This document shows, in pieces, positions 61,523 to 64,000 of a stretch of DNA of 64,000 bases (its first letter is position 1; each line of letters starts with the position of its first letter). The stretch spans positions 20,410,358-20,474,357 of the forward strand of contig OY365810.1 of the NCBI GenBank assembly GCA_959347315.1, read 5' to 3'. Source of the stretch: Bimastos eiseni. Lineage: Eukaryota > Annelida > Clitellata > Crassiclitellata > Lumbricidae. Below the pieces are notes generated by a model. That model was not told the origin of the DNA, did no database searches, and saw nothing but the letters and a program-made list of their open reading frames with translations. A program made the translations under genes and the position numbers.

Positions 61523-62615
61523 TACTAAAAACAATATGGAAACGACTATGTACTGAGAAGCTATATAAGCGGCGATGTAATTTAAATCTGCTGCTAGACG
61601 ATTGACTGTTCGGGTGATCAGCAGAAGAAGCAACTCAATGAACGCCAGATGTCGCTGAAGTAAATCTAATCATTCCCAGTACAGGCAAATAGCTATTGAC
61701 GGTGGTTGGGTTTCATTGAATAATGAGAGCGAAGTCTTGACTCCCTGGATCAGGTTTCGTTAATAAGCGATCCGACTCTGTGCCAGACCGACGACGGCAA
61801 CCATTCGCCACATGCGATTTAGAATCTGCTGCATTCTGTTCGGCCACTTGCTATATATATCTAGTGTTTCTCTCGCGTTTATCGTCTAAGTCTTGTTATG
61901 TTTTTGCCCACATTGTGAATCATCGTCTTCGGTATAGCTACTTTTTCATTCGTTTCTTGAATTGTGTGCAATGCGGTCAGTTGACATTCTTGTCAAATCT
62001 CGCACAATGTATCTATCTTTGCTGAACGTCTTTATCTATTTCATGGCAGTGATGTTATCATTTTGTCCTTTGCATTATTGGTAGTCCTGATTACGCAATT
62101 TTCAATGTGTGTAATGTGTATGTGGGATGGATAGGTGCCTGGCCGGATAGATAGAGACAGACAACCAGACAGACATAGACATAAAGAGAAAGAGTTGAAT
62201 AACCGTCTCATATACTCTTCTTGTTATTCTGTCCCTAAAGATCTTGATAATTTTTTTAAATGTTTGGGACGTGGTTTCATTTCTCGGCTTTTTCAAATAC
62301 CATCTGCGGCTATTAGACATACAAACGAGTTGTTTGGTCAATATACCTTCCTAACGTGGTTCTTCTATAGTAAATTTATACATGTACAGGCCCACTGAGA
62401 GGGGAAAGGGGGAACAAATGATCCGGGCTCCCACCCCAAACTAAATTAGTGAGGGCCCCCACCCTTTGATTATTTGTAAACTTTTTCTGTAATTATTCAC
62501 AAATTTATTAGCAAATTACATTTGGCTTTATTAACCAGATTCCTACTTTAATATTCTCAATAAATTCAGAATGGGGTCTTTCTGACCTTTTTGCTAGCAA
62601 AAATCAATAACTGAA
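61523..62615. other. Spacer; possible hAT end near 62.39 kb
   Basis: The stretch aggcccactgagaggggaaa followed by gggggaacaaatgatccggg at about 62,387 resembles the non-coding end of the adjacent hAT element. Otherwise no feature is seen. A short (GACA)-like run lies near 62,150. Confidence 0.35.
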
Positions 62616-63100
62616 TCAAATTTTAAAGTTTTGCCAACTCCACTTCAATGGCCAATGTTGCCAATCCATTGACTCTTTTGACATTGTTGCCCGCTGATAC
62701 TTTTTGACTCGTTTCAACAAACTGAATGTTCTCTTTGCACTTGCAACGGAAGCTGAAAGACAAAAAATCCTCATGCCAACAATAAAATTGGGGAAGAGAT
62801 TCTGTGGCAAATTTTCATGCAGTTTGTTCAACAACTGAAAAGGTTGAATAATTTTTGAGCCAATATTTCCTTGATTAATTCGTTTTAATGAATCAACTTC
62901 GTCTATTAATCCTTGCAAATGTCACTTTCACAAAATTTTCCAAAAATTACCCTGCAGTCATAATCTTCTTGAAGAGACTTCCCAAAAAAATCAAATTTGT
63001 TATAAGGACTTGACACTGCAACAAAATTTTTAAGTCCAGTTACTACGGAATAAAAAAATCGGATGAAATATTCCGTCGTTGGACTCATCCCTTGCAGACT
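62616..63100 (-). pseudogene. hAT transposase C-terminal remnant (ZMYM1-like)
   Basis: The minus-strand frame at 62,616-62,918 contains NLFPNFIVGMRIFCL and VASAKRTFSLLKRVKKY, then RATMSKESMDWQHWPLKW. This is the hAT dimerisation region (P...RI...VASxERSFSxLKxIKxxxRxxMxxERLxxLAxL) of the group related to ZMYM1-like proteins. The upstream frame at 62,906-63,088 is overlapping and shifted, and may be the preceding part. Catalytic blocks further upstream were not recognised. This element is distinct from the BED-finger hAT at 13.6-15.7 kb. Confidence 0.68.
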
Positions 63101-64000
63101 TTAGGCCCAACAAGTAAAATTTTTTCAACAATTGCAGTTTGTGGATGTTTGTAGGCTTTCATTTTTTTAGTTAACTTTTACTTAAAATTAGGCATACCTA
63201 AAAGAGAAATTTTAAATATTTATATCTTTCATTACCGTTTAGCCTGACTGATAGTGAGGAATGATGATGAATAGCTAAAAACTTTGAAAAGTGATTGATG
63301 TATCATGCATGATGTAAGTTTAGTGCTTGTAATTTTTGCAACATTTTCTAGTAGGTCTACATTGTATTACAGTATACTGTCAATCAGTCTTTCATTCATA
63401 CTCAAAAATATAAGTTGTACAGTTTGCTCTCGACGGGCTTGTACATGCATACTTGTTGTCCCACTGTCGTCTCTTCGGTTTAGTTAGTTCGAGCTACAGA
63501 TCTCTTAACCGTGGAGCAATCAATTGCTACTGGTAATGATTAAGGGATATAATTATGAAAGCTTGTTCACCGCTACTCCATCAGAGATCTCTCCTATCAA
63601 ACGTATTCCACTAAATGTCATTGCACACAGCAGTGCTGAGGTCTACTCTGATCATTATATTCATTGATTTCATTCGCAGCCATCTCAAACCCACACAACC
63701 GATTTTCTATACTACGACCAAATGAAATCAGATTTTGATCAGCCAGGCATCAGTAACACGAAATGCTAATCGTAATCGCTATAGTTAACTTCAATTTTTG
63801 AAGCGCCCTTGAAACCAGGCGCAGGACGCCAGCTTATTTACAAATGCTGCGTCTTGTCAGCGGGTTTTCAAAGGGTATTGTCAAAAGGAGGCCTCGATTC
63901 GGTTTCCAGGGGTCCAGATGTTAGACTCTAATGATGTAATATACATATATCATTTGAGAGATATTCATTGGACAAGTTGACTTACAATAAATAGTTTCTA
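63101..64000. other. No recognisable feature
   Basis: AT-rich unique sequence to the end of the window. Short frames only. Confidence 0.35.

Overview
This is eukaryotic, almost certainly metazoan, DNA. It is AT-rich, has no dense gene layout, and carries fragments of typical animal transposable elements: RTE-type and CR1/L2-type LINEs, two hAT elements, a mariner, a Helitron-like element and a tRNA-derived SINE family. There is a 200-N assembly gap. The host cannot be named from the sequence. The mix of elements and the very frequent word TAGGCCTA suggest a marine invertebrate, but that is a guess from memory.

No complete host gene is visible. The best host-gene candidate is a single minus-strand exon at 28,838-29,064 that encodes a signal peptide and a leucine-rich-repeat N-terminal cap, with a splice donor at its end. 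Two weaker minus-strand exon candidates lie at 4,749-5,192 (membrane segments) and 7,995-8,218 (donor site).

Layout: 1-13 kb is mostly unique non-coding DNA with two SINE copies and small tandem repeats. 13.6-15.75 kb holds a BED-finger hAT transposon with three frameshifts. 16-24 kb contains four LINE 3' fragments in both orientations. 24-30 kb has polypyrimidine and simple repeats plus the LRR exon.

30.7-44.35 kb is the striking part. Four unrelated tandem arrays lie in a row: a 45-bp array of 100 units, a TATTR pentanucleotide array growing directly out of a SINE tail, a 32-bp array, and a 17-bp array of about 4.4 kb. They contain very long open frames (up to about 1,570 codons). These are explained by stop-free repeat units rather than by recognisable genes.

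44-64 kb returns to sparse DNA with mariner, SINE, Helitron, LINE and hAT remnants.

There is no operon or pathway here. The main biology is repeat birth, homogenisation and decay. The most informative signals are the higher-order duplications in the arrays, the SINE-to-satellite junction, and the CpG-rich 17-bp array, which reads the same peptide in all three forward frames.
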